Shown one piece after another: positions 9,646 to 19,394 of a stretch of 64,000 nt of DNA. How positions within the stretch are numbered: position 1 is the first letter of the stretch; each line of letters begins with the position of its first letter. This DNA is from Clostridioides sp. ES-S-0010-02. GTDB lineage: Bacteria > Bacillota > Clostridia > Peptostreptococcales > Peptostreptococcaceae. A program made the translations under genes and the position numbers. Where the stretch lies: contig CP067345.1 in NCBI GenBank assembly GCA_020641055.1, positions 2,039,317-2,103,316 on the forward strand. Reading direction: 5' to 3'. The notes beneath the pieces are model-generated. The model worked only from the letters and a program-made list of their open reading frames with translations, had not been told where the DNA came from and did no database searches.

Positions 9646-10623
9646 TTGTCAAAGATAAAGAGATTAACTGATGTTTGGACATATATTAATGATAGACAAA
9701 AGTTTACAATCAAAGAGTTGTCAGAGAAGTTTAATCTTTCAACTAAAACTATTCAACGATATTTAATAGAATTAAATGAAATGGGGCTTCCAATTAAAGC
9801 AGAAAAAGGTAGAAATGGAGGTTATAGGGTATTAAATAATAGCTATATACCTCCTGTTATATTTACAGAAAAAGAAGTTATGTCTATAGTTTTTGCATTT
9901 AAGTCACTACAAGTTTACAATTTTTCACACATAAAAAAAGAAATTGATTCTATAATTAAAAAAATAAATTATAATCGTGAAAGTAGTGCAAAAATAGGTA
10001 TAAACAACATTGAAAAATATATTGAGTTTATAGCTAATTATAAAAATATTGATGCCAATATTGTGACTGAATTTTTCAGGTCTTCATCAAACTCTTGTGT
10101 TTTAAATATCAAATATAAATCTGGAAATCAGTTGCTGGAGAAAAAAATATGCCCAATAGGTATATATTTAAATGAAGGATTTTGGTTTTCACCAGTGTAT
10201 GACTATGAAAGTGATAATATTATACTAATACGTATAGACAAAGTACTGGAAATTGAAAAAGTAGGAGAGTCTAAAAAAGCATGTATAAGTTTGAAAAGTT
10301 GGCTAGATTCAGTATATAGCAAGTTAAATGAAGAGATGGCAATTACTAAGAAAACTAGTGAAATTGTTCATTTGCATGTATTACTCACAAAAGAAGGTAT
10401 TTCTAAAATAACTAGAAGTTTTTTAGATTTGGATATAGAATTAAATGAAAATGGAAGTGGAACAATTAGTAAATTTATAAAGTATGAAGAAATAGATTGG
10501 TGGATATCTACATTATTTTCAATAGGAAAAGATGCTAAAGTTATAGAACCAAAATTTATGAATAAATTACTTTATGATAGGGCTAAAGAGTTAAAATATT
10601 TTTATGAAGAAAATATGATATAA
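9646..10623 (+). CDS. HTH / WYL-domain transcriptional regulator
   Basis: This 325-residue regulator starts with a winged helix of the HTH_11/DeoR-like type (KFTIKELSEKFNLSTKTIQR, about residues 18-37; RNGGYRVL about 60). A WYL-type ligand-sensing domain follows (about 145-230, with IYLNEGFWFSPVYDY) and then a C-terminal extension. The TTG start at 9646 is supported by AAGGGGGA seven bases upstream. WYL regulators often control phage-defence operons by sensing nucleic acid or nucleotides. This one lies 49 bases upstream of an FtsZ-like gene and mcrBC on the same strand, so it probably regulates or belongs to that unit. That link is inferred from position. Confidence 0.78.
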   Translation: MSKIKRLTDVWTYINDRQKFTIKELSEKFNLSTKTIQRYLIELNEMGLPIKAEKGRNGGYRVLNNSYIPPVIFTEKEVMSIVFAFKSLQVYNFSHIKKEIDSIIKKINYNRESSAKIGINNIEKYIEFIANYKNIDANIVTEFFRSSSNSCVLNIKYKSGNQLLEKKICPIGIYLNEGFWFSPVYDYESDNIILIRIDKVLEIEKVGESKKACISLKSWLDSVYSKLNEEMAITKKTSEIVHLHVLLTKEGISKITRSFLDLDIELNENGSGTISKFIKYEEIDWWISTLFSIGKDAKVIEPKFMNKLLYDRAKELKYFYEENMI

Positions 10624-10672
10624 TATTTAAAAATGTTAAAATTAAATAATTATTAAGGAGATATATATTATA

Positions 10673-11395
10673 ATGGAAAGTTTTAATAAGAATGCTAAGA
10701 TAATTGGTATTGGAGCTAAAGGTATTAATATAATAAATGAAATAGAAGAAAAAGTAAAAATAAATATGGATATAGAAAAAATTACTATGAATCAAGAGGT
10801 TGAAAAAGAATATGTTAGAAGTCTTTTAGATGGAGTTGACATATTATTTTTAGCATATTCAACTGAAGATAAACAAAGTCGAGAAGTTATAAAAGCTATT
10901 TCATACATGTCTAATGAAAGACGAATTTTATCTATAGGTATAAATTCTTCAGAAGAAGAAAATAAAGATGACTTAGGAATTAATAGAGAATTTAAAGTCA
11001 ATGAAAATAGTATTTTAAAATTTGTTGATTTGATGAATGTTATGATAGAATCTATTTCAGACTCTTGTATGATAAATATAGATATAACTGATTTAAAAGA
11101 AGCTATTATAAGTGATAAAGGGATTAAGTATTCTTTTGAAGAATTTGAAGATTCAAAACAGCACAGTGAAATAGTAGATATTTTATTTGAAAATATGGAA
11201 CATTTTGGTGAAGAATTTATTGGGAAAAAAGGTATAGTTTTTGTTGAAGGAAATGATAAATTTTCACTAGTTGAATTAAATGATTTGATGAATAATATTC
11301 AAAGTAAGGTAGAAGAAGGCTATGAAATAATATTTTCTTTATACTTAAAAGAAAATTTAGATGGAAAGATTAAAGTGGGAATGTTATATAATTAA
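10673..11395 (+). CDS. Degenerate FtsZ-like protein upstream of McrBC
   Basis: This 240-residue protein resembles a shortened FtsZ. The N-terminus AKIIGIGAKGINIINEI matches the first strand and loop of FtsZ (IGVGGGG). DILFLAYSTEDKQ aligns where FtsZ has its tubulin signature GGGTGTG, but the glycines are missing. The last 115 residues match the FtsZ C-terminal domain well: MINIDITDLKEAI, then KKGIVFVEG, SLVELNDLMNNI, IIFSLYLKENL and KIKVGML. The protein is about 120 residues shorter than FtsZ and probably cannot hydrolyse GTP. AAGGAG lies 13 bases upstream, a slightly long spacing. It is 27 bases before mcrB. Its function is unknown; the homology is my reading by eye. Confidence 0.6.
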   Translation: MESFNKNAKIIGIGAKGINIINEIEEKVKINMDIEKITMNQEVEKEYVRSLLDGVDILFLAYSTEDKQSREVIKAISYMSNERRILSIGINSSEEENKDDLGINREFKVNENSILKFVDLMNVMIESISDSCMINIDITDLKEAIISDKGIKYSFEEFEDSKQHSEIVDILFENMEHFGEEFIGKKGIVFVEGNDKFSLVELNDLMNNIQSKVEEGYEIIFSLYLKENLDGKIKVGMLYN

Positions 11396-11422
11396 TGTAT
11401 TTTAGATATTAAGGAGAAGTAT

Positions 11423-13357
11423 ATGTCTGAAAATATAAATGTTACAGAGTATTGGCTAATGGAAGAATTTTTTTATCAAGAGACAGATACACCACAAATT
11501 TTTAAAGAAGAAAGCATAATTGCATTGGGATTTGATATAAAAATAAATTTAAAAAAAGTGCTTAATATGGGAAAAAAATCTGAAAAATACATTAATGAGA
11601 ACTGTAATGACAAAGATTTTATAAAAAAATTTATTTCAGTTAAAAAAGGAGATTATTTTCTATATAAGGCATATCAAAATGTAGAAGGAAAAATTAAGTA
11701 TAGTGTTCTTATTGGTATTGTTGAAGAAAGTTTTGAAAATGGTTATGAATTAAGTCATATCTTGGGTCATACATTACCTATAAAATGGATGTACACATTT
11801 GATACAGTTTTAAATTGTAAAATATATACGAGTGAGTTTTATAAATTAAATAATGAAGATATAAATACATATTTAGACATTATTAAATTGCAACATAATA
11901 AATCATTAAAAAAAAGAATAGAAGAAAATGACAATAATAAATGGTACCTAAAAAACTATTATTATATAGATGTAGATAAGTGTGTAGAGAATGAAGAACT
12001 GTTTATTCAACCTACTAATTTAGAACAATTAGAAAACTTGAAAAATATAAATACAGATGATTATATTCTAGTATATAATAGCGAAAAAGTAAGTTACGAA
12101 AATGACCATACAATGAAAAGCTTATTTGGTGTTTGTCAAGTTAAAGAGGGTTTTGATAAAGACAAAATAACTACTTCAGAAGGTGGATGTTTTTTACCTG
12201 TAGAATGGATAGAAAATGAAAAAGAGAATATTGATGGAAATGCATGGGTTATCTTTGAAAATAATAATTTAGTTGAAAAATATATAAAAAGATGTATTAA
12301 TAAAATTCCATTAAATACCATACTTTATGGTCCACCAGGGACGGGTAAAACATATAATGCAAAACAAATAGTTTATAATTTAATAAATGAAACTAGTTTA
12401 AAAAATAATGATTGTACAAGTTATGTAGATTATAAAAATAATGTAGAATTTTGTACTTTTCATCAATCATATGGATATGAAGAGTTTATAGAAGGTCTCA
12501 AATCCGATGGTGAAGGTAATTTTAAGCCAGAAGATGGTATATTGAAGGAAATATCTATAGAAGCATGTTACGATGGGTTGAAACTTGAAAAGAAGCTAAA
12601 TCTTGAGTTAGAAAAAGATACTTTAACTATAGAAGATGTAAAGGCAAGAAAAAAGATGTTGGTGCTTGATAATATAGAAGATGTCGAGAACTTTAATTTT
12701 GAAGAATCAGAAAACTATGTTTTAATAATAGATGAAATCAATAGAGGAAATATATCTAAAATATTTGGGGAATTAATAACATTATTAGAAGATGATAAAA
12801 GACTTACTAAATCAAATCAAACTATCGTAAAACTACCATATTCAAAAGAAAGATTTTCTCTACCTCCAAATTTATATATAATTGGTACTATGAATACATC
12901 AGATAAATCCATAGCTCTTTTAGATATAGCTTTGAGAAGAAGATTTGCTTTTGAAGAAATTATGCCAGACTATGATTTATTGTCTGTTGTAGATGGAATA
13001 GATGTTAAAAATATGCTATATACAATTAATAAGAGAATAGAGTTTTTATATGATAGAGACCATGTTATTGGACAGGCCTACTTACTAAATGTAGAAAATA
13101 TTGATGATATAGTGGCCGTATTTAGAAAAAAAATAATACCACTTCTTCAAGAATATTTCTATTATGACTCAGAAAAAGTAGGACTTATTTTAGGTGGTAT
13201 AGGTAAAAATGAAAAGGACAAATATATTGTTTATAAGGAAGAAATCACAGCATCTAAATTATTTAAAAATAATAATTCATCAATAATGGAAAGTAAAGTT
13301 AATTATTGTATAAAACGAAATATATCTATTGAGGAGTTAAAAAATATATATGAGTAA
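11423..13357 (+). CDS. mcrB: McrB-type AAA+ GTPase of a McrBC restriction system
   Basis: This 644-residue protein is the motor subunit of a modification-dependent restriction system. Walker A is GPPGTGKT (303-310) and Walker B is LIIDEINRG (D437, E438). The McrB signature MNTSDKS (490-496) is followed by the arginine finger region LRRRF. The N-terminal 290 residues appear to contain two EVE-like modified-base-reading modules: one around 70-135 ending LPIKWM, and one around 210-275 ending LPVEWI. That is more than the single reader in E. coli McrB. AAGGAG precedes the start. It overlaps mcrC by eight bases, so the two are coupled. Confidence 0.88.
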   Translation: MSENINVTEYWLMEEFFYQETDTPQIFKEESIIALGFDIKINLKKVLNMGKKSEKYINENCNDKDFIKKFISVKKGDYFLYKAYQNVEGKIKYSVLIGIVEESFENGYELSHILGHTLPIKWMYTFDTVLNCKIYTSEFYKLNNEDINTYLDIIKLQHNKSLKKRIEENDNNKWYLKNYYYIDVDKCVENEELFIQPTNLEQLENLKNINTDDYILVYNSEKVSYENDHTMKSLFGVCQVKEGFDKDKITTSEGGCFLPVEWIENEKENIDGNAWVIFENNNLVEKYIKRCINKIPLNTILYGPPGTGKTYNAKQIVYNLINETSLKNNDCTSYVDYKNNVEFCTFHQSYGYEEFIEGLKSDGEGNFKPEDGILKEISIEACYDGLKLEKKLNLELEKDTLTIEDVKARKKMLVLDNIEDVENFNFEESENYVLIIDEINRGNISKIFGELITLLEDDKRLTKSNQTIVKLPYSKERFSLPPNLYIIGTMNTSDKSIALLDIALRRRFAFEEIMPDYDLLSVVDGIDVKNMLYTINKRIEFLYDRDHVIGQAYLLNVENIDDIVAVFRKKIIPLLQEYFYYDSEKVGLILGGIGKNEKDKYIVYKEEITASKLFKNNNSSIMESKVNYCIKRNISIEELKNIYE

Positions 13358-14618
13358 AAATATATATGTAAAGGAAACTTATGAATGGATAAAAGTAGGT
13401 AATGGTGAAAATGAACTTACAGAAACTGAATATGAAAAATTACTTAAATATCTGGATAATAATAATGATGTGTTAAAGAGTAATATAATAGATATCAGAT
13501 ATAAAAAACTGAGATTCATAAATTATGTAGGTGTTATATATTTTGAAAATGTAATATTGGAGATACTTCCAAAGCTGTCATTAAGTAATGATATTGTAAA
13601 AGATAGAGAAATGCTATTACAAATGCTTTCTACATGTAATAAGATTCCAATTATAATAAACGAAAATATAAAATCAAGTTTAAAAAATTATAATCTCATG
13701 AATTTTTTTGTTATGTATTTTATTGAAAGTATGCAAATGCAAATTAAGAGAGGGATTTATTTTGAATATATAAATAAGATAGATAATTCGAATGTTGTAA
13801 AAGGCAAGATATTAATAAGTAAATATGCAAGAGAAAAAAATATATCTCCAATGAAAATAAAATGTGAATATGATGAGTATAGCGAAAATAATTTTTTGAA
13901 TCAAGTTTTAAAAAAGGCATGTATATCTATATTATGTAAAGTAAATGACAATTTAATTCAAAATAAGATAAAAAAAATTTTGAGTTATTTTTATAATGTG
14001 GACTTAGTTTATATAAATAGAGAAGAACTATTGGATTACAAATTTTATAAAAATAATGATAGATTTAAAGATTGTTACTCATTGGCGAAACTTATACTTT
14101 TAAATTTATCGATGGATAACAGCGAAAATAATCAAGATGCATTTTCTATATTATTTGAAATAAACATTTTATATGAAGAATATATCGGAAACTTAATAAA
14201 AAATATATGGAATAATGAATTTAGAGAAACGTATATACAAGATAAAAGTAAATTTCTTTTAAAAAATGAGCAAACAGGAAAGAAAACTTTTAATTTAAGA
14301 CCAGATATAGTTTTATATGATTCAAAATATGAATCTGAAATCATAATTGATACAAAATGGAAAGCTATTGAAGTGGATTCAAATATATTCTATAGATCAA
14401 GTGATATATATCAGATGTATGCATATATAACATCTTATGAAAATGCAAAAAGATGTATATTATTATATCCTTGTATTAAAAAAGATAAAAATTACAGTTC
14501 ATGGAGGTTATTGGAGTCGTTTAAAGGTAAATTTATAGAAGCAAAAACTGTAAGATTGGATAATATAAAAAACACCATATCTGATTTGAAAAAAATAATT
14601 TTTAATTATAAATTTTAA
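13350..14618 (+). CDS. mcrC: McrC-type nuclease subunit
   Basis: This 422-residue partner of McrB supplies the endonuclease. The PD-(D/E)xK core is visible as RPDIVLYD (D319) followed by IIIDTKWK (D334, K336). The N-terminal 200 residues form the McrB-contacting, beta-rich and helical part usual for the family. The ATG start lies inside the last codons of mcrB, which suggests translational coupling. All catalytic residues are present. It is the last gene of the run. The next likely terminator-like hairpin is at 14791, beyond a sigma-54 promoter. Confidence 0.87.
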   Translation: MSKNIYVKETYEWIKVGNGENELTETEYEKLLKYLDNNNDVLKSNIIDIRYKKLRFINYVGVIYFENVILEILPKLSLSNDIVKDREMLLQMLSTCNKIPIIINENIKSSLKNYNLMNFFVMYFIESMQMQIKRGIYFEYINKIDNSNVVKGKILISKYAREKNISPMKIKCEYDEYSENNFLNQVLKKACISILCKVNDNLIQNKIKKILSYFYNVDLVYINREELLDYKFYKNNDRFKDCYSLAKLILLNLSMDNSENNQDAFSILFEINILYEEYIGNLIKNIWNNEFRETYIQDKSKFLLKNEQTGKKTFNLRPDIVLYDSKYESEIIIDTKWKAIEVDSNIFYRSSDIYQMYAYITSYENAKRCILLYPCIKKDKNYSSWRLLESFKGKFIEAKTVRLDNIKNTISDLKKIIFNYKF

Positions 14619-14739
14619 AAATAAGAATTATAAAAATAATAAAAATACATTGTATAAAGCAATAAACAATTTTATAGCATATAAGAACTATAAAAAAATA
14701 ATAAATGAAAATTTTTGTAAACTATTTTAGATGTTAAAC

Positions 14740-14756
14740 ATGGCACTATAATTGCT
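14740..14756 (+). promoter_or_regulatory. Sigma-54 (-24/-12) promoter upstream of the activator gene
   Basis: TGGCAC and TTGCT are spaced exactly as in the SigL consensus (TGGCAC-N5-TTGCW). The predicted start is near 14767. Confidence 0.75.
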
Positions 14757-14780
14757 TATTTAGCATAGAATGCTTGCAAA
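14757..14780. promoter_or_regulatory. Candidate activator-binding site (shared motif)
   Basis: TATTTAGCATAGAAT (14757-14771) is the reverse complement of ATTCTATGCTAAATA at 24781-24795 upstream of dpaL. TAGCAT-AGA-ATGCTT within it is nearly palindromic. It overlaps the predicted sigma-54 transcription start. Confidence 0.45.
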
Positions 14781-14790
14781 ATAAAGAAAG

Positions 14791-14829
14791 TATACCTGCT
14801 AAATTGAAATTTAAGTAGGTATATTTTTT
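14791..14829 (+). terminator. Terminator-like hairpin just downstream of the sigma-54 promoter
   Basis: TATACCTGCTAAATT (14791-14805) pairs with the strand at 14808-14823, with one bulge and one G-T pair. A run of six T follows. It could end mcrBC transcription, or terminate a roughly 60-nt RNA made from the sigma-54 promoter. Confidence 0.65.
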
Positions 14830-14954
14830 CTTAAGCTTCATTTGAAAATTAAAATATTATTGTAAAATTATAACTAAGCTTTTCTGTTATGATATAATTA
14901 AATAGATAATTTAAATGATGATTATATATAATACTTATTTGGAGTTGATATTTT

Positions 14955-15995
14955 ATGGATAAACACAGTGATTCAGTAATGTATGGTGGAATGGAAGTAT
15001 ACAATATTTGGGGAACAACAACAGTAGACTCTATAATTGGGGAGTCTGATGTAATGCTTGCTCTTAAAAATAGAATTTGTAAAATTGGAAATAGTGATTC
15101 TACTGTAGCGATAACTGGAGAAAGTGGCACTGGAAAAGAGTTAATAGCAAGAGCCATTCATCTCGCAGGAAACAGAGGGAATAAAACATTCGTTGCTATA
15201 AACTGTGCTGCTATACCAGAGCCCTTGCTAGAAAGTGAACTTTTTGGGTATACAAAAGGAGCTTTTAGTGGGGCAGATTCAAAAGGCAAAATTGGTAAAT
15301 TTGAATTAGCTAATGGAGGAGTTGTATTTCTAGATGAGATAGGGGATATGCCAATTCAATTACAATCAAAGCTTTTGAGAGTGTTACAGGAAAAGAAGTT
15401 TACAAGAATAGGTTCAAATGAACTAATTGATATAGATGTTAGAATTATATCAGCTACTAATAGAGATTTATTTGAGTTGGTTAAAGAAAATAAATTTAGA
15501 GAAGACTTATATTATAGATTGAATGTAATACCTCTAGAAGTACCTCCTCTTAGAGATAGAGGAGATGATATACAAATATTAATAAATAATTTTATAGATA
15601 AATATTCAAGGAAGATGAAAAAAAATGTATACCATATAGAGCCAGATGTAGAACATATGCTGCTTAAATATCCGTGGCCAGGAAATATAAGAGAATTAGA
15701 AAACACTATAGAATTGGCTTTAAATCTTCTTGAAGAAGATGGGATAATACATAAAGGTATAATAAATAGAAAGATAATTGAATATTTTAAGTTAAACAAA
15801 ATAAATATAAAATTACTTGAGGAAAGTGACTATGAAATAAATATGGAACAAGATATACTTACCCTTGAAGAATTTGAGAGAGCATATATAAAAAAGGTAT
15901 TAAAGTTTTATGGAAATGATACTAAATCTAAAAAGTTAGCTGCTAAAAAGCTTGGAATATCGCTAGCAACATTGTATAGAAAGATAGATGTATAG
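14955..15995 (+). CDS. Sigma-54-dependent transcriptional activator without sensor domain
   Basis: This 346-residue enhancer-binding protein has a complete AAA+ domain: Walker A GESGTGKE (55-62), the sigma-54 contact loop GAFSGA (102-107), Walker [11 protein letters not shown] (123-132) and PWPGNIREL (about 240). A Fis-type helix-turn-helix lies at the extreme C-terminus ([19 protein letters not shown]). Only about 30 residues precede the AAA+ domain, so the usual N-terminal PAS or response domain is absent, as in PspF. E. coli YgeV, in a similar purine cluster, is a full-length member. It probably activates the four sigma-54 promoters of this island. The start has TTGGAGTTG upstream. Confidence 0.88.
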   Translation: MDKHSDSVMYGGMEVYNIWGTTTVDSIIGESDVMLALKNRICKIGNSDSTVAITGESGTGKELIARAIHLAGNRGNKTFVAINCAAIPEPLLESELFGYTKGAFSGADSKGKIGKFELANGGVVFLDEIGDMPIQLQSKLLRVLQEKKFTRIGSNELIDIDVRIISATNRDLFELVKENKFREDLYYRLNVIPLEVPPLRDRGDDIQILINNFIDKYSRKMKKNVYHIEPDVEHMLLKYPWPGNIRELENTIELALNLLEEDGIIHKGIINRKIIEYFKLNKINIKLLEESDYEINMEQDILTLEEFERAYIKKVLKFYGNDTKSKKLAAKKLGISLATLYRKIDV

Positions 15996-16045
15996 TAATT
16001 ATTCTTTTAATTCTCAATTCTAAAATTTGAAATTATAAAATTGAT

Positions 16046-16085
16046 AAAAATCACTTGAAAAACTATTTTCTAAGTGATTTTTTTT
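16046..16085 (+). terminator. Rho-independent terminator of the activator gene
   Basis: AAATCACTT (16048-16056) pairs with AAGTGATTT (16072-16080), extended by GAAAA/TTTTC inside the stem and followed by eight T. Confidence 0.85.
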
Positions 16086-16214
16086 GTAATAAGATTTTAT
16101 TATCCAAAAATAAAAAAAATTTGAAAGAATTTAAAAAAAGAAATGGTTTATCAAATTATTAAATACTAACAAATATAATAAAAATTATATATGTAAAACA
16201 ATTTTGTTAAAATA

Positions 16215-16231
16215 TTGGCATTATAATTGCT
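16215..16231 (+). promoter_or_regulatory. Sigma-54 promoter of nucleobase permease 1
   Basis: TTGGCATTATAATTGCT has the -24 (TGGCAT) and -12 (TTGCT) elements with the invariant GG-N10-GC spacing. It lies 84 bases before the permease start. I see no copy of the ATTCTATGC motif upstream. Confidence 0.75.
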
Positions 16232-16314
16232 TCATATTAAATCAAGATGACAAAATAAAAAAGAAAGGATGTTGAATAATAACTGTCATTAAAAAATAGT
16301 TGGGAGTGATAACC

Positions 16315-17664
16315 TTGAGTAAATATCAAAAAAGTGTATCTATGTTTGATATTGATGGAAGGCCACCAATTTTAAAGTGTTTACCACTATCAATGCAGCA
16401 TATACTAGCAATGATAGTTGGAACTGTCACAGTACCTATAGTTGTGGGAGGAGCTGTTGGTGCTAGTGCCACACAAATAACACTTTTAGTGCAATATGCA
16501 TTAATAATAGCTGGAATATCGACACTTATACAACTATATCCAATAGTAAATATTGGTTCAAGATTGCCTATAATTTTTGGAGTCGGTTTTACTTATGTGC
16601 CAACACTCGTAGCAGTTGGAGGAAGTTATGGACTAGCGAGCATATTGGGAGCACAATTAATAGGGGGAGTGGCTACAGTATTAATAGGAATATTTATAAA
16701 AAAGATAAGAAAATTTTTCCCTAATATAGTTGCAGGAACAGTAGTTTTTACAATTGGATTATCTTTATATCCTATAGCAATAAATTATATGGCAGGTGGT
16801 GTAAATAGCCCTACTTATGGCTCTATGCAAAATTGGGCAGTAGCAGCTATAACACTAGTGGTAGTTATAGGTCTTAGTCAATTTGCAAAAGGTTATGCAA
16901 AATTGGCAGCAATATTTTTGGGAATTATAGTTGGATATTGTGTATCTTTAGTTTTGGGCATAATAAATTTTGACCCTATTAGAGAGGCAGCTTGGTTTGC
17001 TATACCTAAGCCACTTGAATTTGGACTTGAATTTGATATACCAGTAGTAATCTCTGTAGTAATTGTAAGTATAATCAATGCTGTTCAAGCAATTGGAGAT
17101 TTGTCAGCTACTACAATGGGAGGTATGGATAGAAATATAACAGATAAAGAACTGTCAAGTGGAGTAATAGGAAGTGGAATTTGTACTATGATAGGTGCTT
17201 TGTTTGGAGGTTTACCACCATCATCATATAGTCAAAATGTAGGTATGGTAGCTATGAACAAAGTAATAAGCAGATTTGTACTTGGAATAGCTGGTATATT
17301 TATGTTATTATCGGGGTTTGTACCTAAGTTTGGTGCATTGATGACAACTATACCATATTCTGTTTTAGGAGGGGCTACAATATCTATATTCAGTATGATA
17401 ACAATGACAGGTATAAAGTTAATTATTACAGAAGAATTGTCATCAAGGAATATTACTATTGTAGGTTTGGCAATAGCTTTAGGTATGGGAATAACATCAG
17501 TTCCGGCAGCACAGGAAGCATTTCCTCCATTTGTAAAGTTAGTATTTGGAGAATCTCCAATAGTAATTGCGACATTGGTTGCATTTGTTTTAAATCTAAT
17601 AATACCAAATAAAAGTCTAGAAGATGAAGCTAAAGAAAGAGCTGTTATGGAAAAGGCTAATTAA
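16315..17664 (+). CDS. NCS2 family nucleobase permease 1 (xanthine/urate type)
   Basis: This 449-residue proton- or sodium-coupled purine transporter has about fourteen hydrophobic segments. The N-terminal QHILAMIVGTVTVPIV and the signature SQNVGMVAMNK (about residue 310) match the NCS2 family, including the conserved Asn-x-Gly. The TTG start at 16315 is preferred because GGGAGTG precedes it by six bases; upstream in-frame TTG and GTG codons lack a site. It is the first structural gene of the sigma-54-controlled purine block. Xanthine or urate is the likely cargo from context. Confidence 0.85.
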   Translation: MSKYQKSVSMFDIDGRPPILKCLPLSMQHILAMIVGTVTVPIVVGGAVGASATQITLLVQYALIIAGISTLIQLYPIVNIGSRLPIIFGVGFTYVPTLVAVGGSYGLASILGAQLIGGVATVLIGIFIKKIRKFFPNIVAGTVVFTIGLSLYPIAINYMAGGVNSPTYGSMQNWAVAAITLVVVIGLSQFAKGYAKLAAIFLGIIVGYCVSLVLGIINFDPIREAAWFAIPKPLEFGLEFDIPVVISVVIVSIINAVQAIGDLSATTMGGMDRNITDKELSSGVIGSGICTMIGALFGGLPPSSYSQNVGMVAMNKVISRFVLGIAGIFMLLSGFVPKFGALMTTIPYSVLGGATISIFSMITMTGIKLIITEELSSRNITIVGLAIALGMGITSVPAAQEAFPPFVKLVFGESPIVIATLVAFVLNLIIPNKSLEDEAKERAVMEKAN

Positions 17665-17960
17665 AAAATGATAATTTAAAAGGGTTGTTTAAATTATTTT
17701 ATTATGAGATTGTTAGATTACTTCAGATAGCTATTCATTTTAATAAGAAATTTAATAAAGAGTATACATCAGACATTTAATGTTTAGTCAAAAAGAAAAT
17801 CGGGGGAGGGTATATTTGCACGTTTGTTAAATTTTTATAAAAATAGCTCAGTTTAGCTGTGGTTATCGGTTGAGCAATAAATTCATGGTCATAAAAATAT
17901 TTATAGAAAATAATTATAAAATATTTAGTCAAGATATTTATGTATGGGAGGATTTATTTT
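17665..17960 (+). other. Leader between permeases 1 and 2
   Basis: These 296 bases are non-coding. GCTCAG (17847-17852) can pair with TTGAGC around 17872. A GGGGGAGGG run at about 17803 resembles a ribosome site but has no useful frame. No purine riboswitch core was recognised. It may contain a promoter for the second permease, but none is clear. Confidence 0.35.
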
Positions 17961-19322
17961 ATGAAAACACGTAATACTTCAAAATATGATGTGGATGGGA
18001 TACCACCACTAAAGGAATCGGTACCTTTAGCTTTACAACATTTGTTAGCAATGATAGTAGGAAATATGGTGCCTGCAATATTAATAGCAAACGTGGTAGG
18101 ACTTAACCAGGGGCAAGCGACGATGTTGATTCAAGGCTCTATGTTAGCAGCAGGTTTGGCAACGTTTTTACAATTATATCCAATACCTTTATTTAAAGGA
18201 TTTAAATTAGGTTCAAGATTACCTGTAATGATGGGAATGAGTTATGTATTTTTAGGGGCCTGTCTTTCTGTAGCAGCTAAAGACGGTTTAGCAGCTCTAT
18301 TTGGAGCACAAATTGCTGCTGGGGTAATCGTATTCTTTGTAGGATTTGCAGTTAAGAAAATTAGACATATATTCACTTCTATAGTTTCTGGAACTATAAT
18401 AGCATGTATGGGACTTGGATTATTTGCAACAGCTATAAAGAATTTAGCAGGAGGAGAAGGTGCACAAACATTTGGAAGTCCAATAAATTTTATAGTAGGA
18501 GTTATAGTTGCTTTTGTAATAATAATGATAAATAAGTATGGTAAAGGCTTAGTTAAAAACTCTTCAATATTAATTGGAATATTAGTAGGATATGCTATAT
18601 CTTTAGTTTTAGGATTAGTTGATTTTTCTGCAGTTAAAGGTGCAGCTATAGTATCTTTGCCAACACCAGCAGCTTTTGGATTGGAATTTAGACCAGAGTT
18701 AATAGTAATGTTTACTATTATTTACATAATAGGTATAGCTGATATGATGGGTGCGTGTACAATAGCAACAATAGGTGCAATGGACAGAGAGGTAACTGAT
18801 GAAGAGTTATCATCAGTTGTTTTAGGAAACTCTGTAACTTCTATAATTTCATCACTATTTGCAGCTCTTCCAACTGGAGTATTCAGCCAAAACACAGTAA
18901 TTGTATCTATGAATAAAGTTACAAGTAGATTTGTAATAGCATTAGGAGCACTTGTATTATTGCTAGCAGGAATATCTCCAGCATTAGGAGCAATAATGAC
19001 AACTATACCATCTTGTGTTGTTGGTGGAGCAACTTTAGTAGTATTTTCATCAATAGCAATGTCTGGTTTTTCTATTATGAGTATGGATGGTTTTACTGAA
19101 GAAAATAATCTTATAGCAGGAGTATCTATAGCAACAAGCATGGGTCTTACAACTGCTCCACAAGTTTTAGACCAATTTCCAGCAACAATTGGAACTGTCC
19201 TAGGAGGCTCAAGTATAGTTTCTGGAGCAATAATAGCTATATTACTTCAAACACTATTTAAACTAAAAGGAAGTAAGAAAGCTGAAAACGTTACTTCAAA
19301 TCTTGAGGAAAATATTGGATAA
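17961..19322 (+). CDS. NCS2 family nucleobase permease 2
   Basis: This 453-residue paralogue of the preceding gene has the same membrane layout (LALQHLLAMIVGNMVPAIL near the N-terminus; NLAGGEGAQTFGSP mid-protein). The family signature here reads SQNTVIVSMNK, with Val where NCS2 proteins normally have Gly, which may mean a different base specificity. The start at 17961 is chosen because GGGAGGA lies 11 bases before it; the in-frame ATG at 17940 would place that site inside the gene. The aminohydrolase gene follows after 72 bases and is probably co-transcribed. Confidence 0.83.
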   Translation: MKTRNTSKYDVDGIPPLKESVPLALQHLLAMIVGNMVPAILIANVVGLNQGQATMLIQGSMLAAGLATFLQLYPIPLFKGFKLGSRLPVMMGMSYVFLGACLSVAAKDGLAALFGAQIAAGVIVFFVGFAVKKIRHIFTSIVSGTIIACMGLGLFATAIKNLAGGEGAQTFGSPINFIVGVIVAFVIIMINKYGKGLVKNSSILIGILVGYAISLVLGLVDFSAVKGAAIVSLPTPAAFGLEFRPELIVMFTIIYIIGIADMMGACTIATIGAMDREVTDEELSSVVLGNSVTSIISSLFAALPTGVFSQNTVIVSMNKVTSRFVIALGALVLLLAGISPALGAIMTTIPSCVVGGATLVVFSSIAMSGFSIMSMDGFTEENNLIAGVSIATSMGLTTAPQVLDQFPATIGTVLGGSSIVSGAIIAILLQTLFKLKGSKKAENVTSNLEENIG

Positions 19323-19394
19323 ATGTATTAGATATGATATGAGAAAGCTATGTGATAAAATGTTGTAATGAAAGTATTAAAAGGGGGATTTAAG

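Larger units (their letters stand above)
14619..14954 (+). other. Regulatory intergenic region between mcrC and the sigma-54 activator
   Basis: This 336-base region has no coding frame. It holds a sigma-54 promoter (14740-14756), a partly palindromic motif (14757-14780), a terminator-like hairpin (14791-14829) and a TATAAT box (14893-14898) that might belong to a second promoter nearer the activator gene. Confidence 0.6.

Noticed and set aside
17665-17960. Purine riboswitch before permease 2
   Set aside because: The conserved purine aptamer loops and three-way junction are not present; only a short GCTCAG/TTGAGC pairing was seen.
18722-19141. 139-codon minus-strand frame inside permease 2
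   Set aside because: It lies opposite a clear membrane protein gene, has no ribosome site, and its composition mirrors the sense strand.
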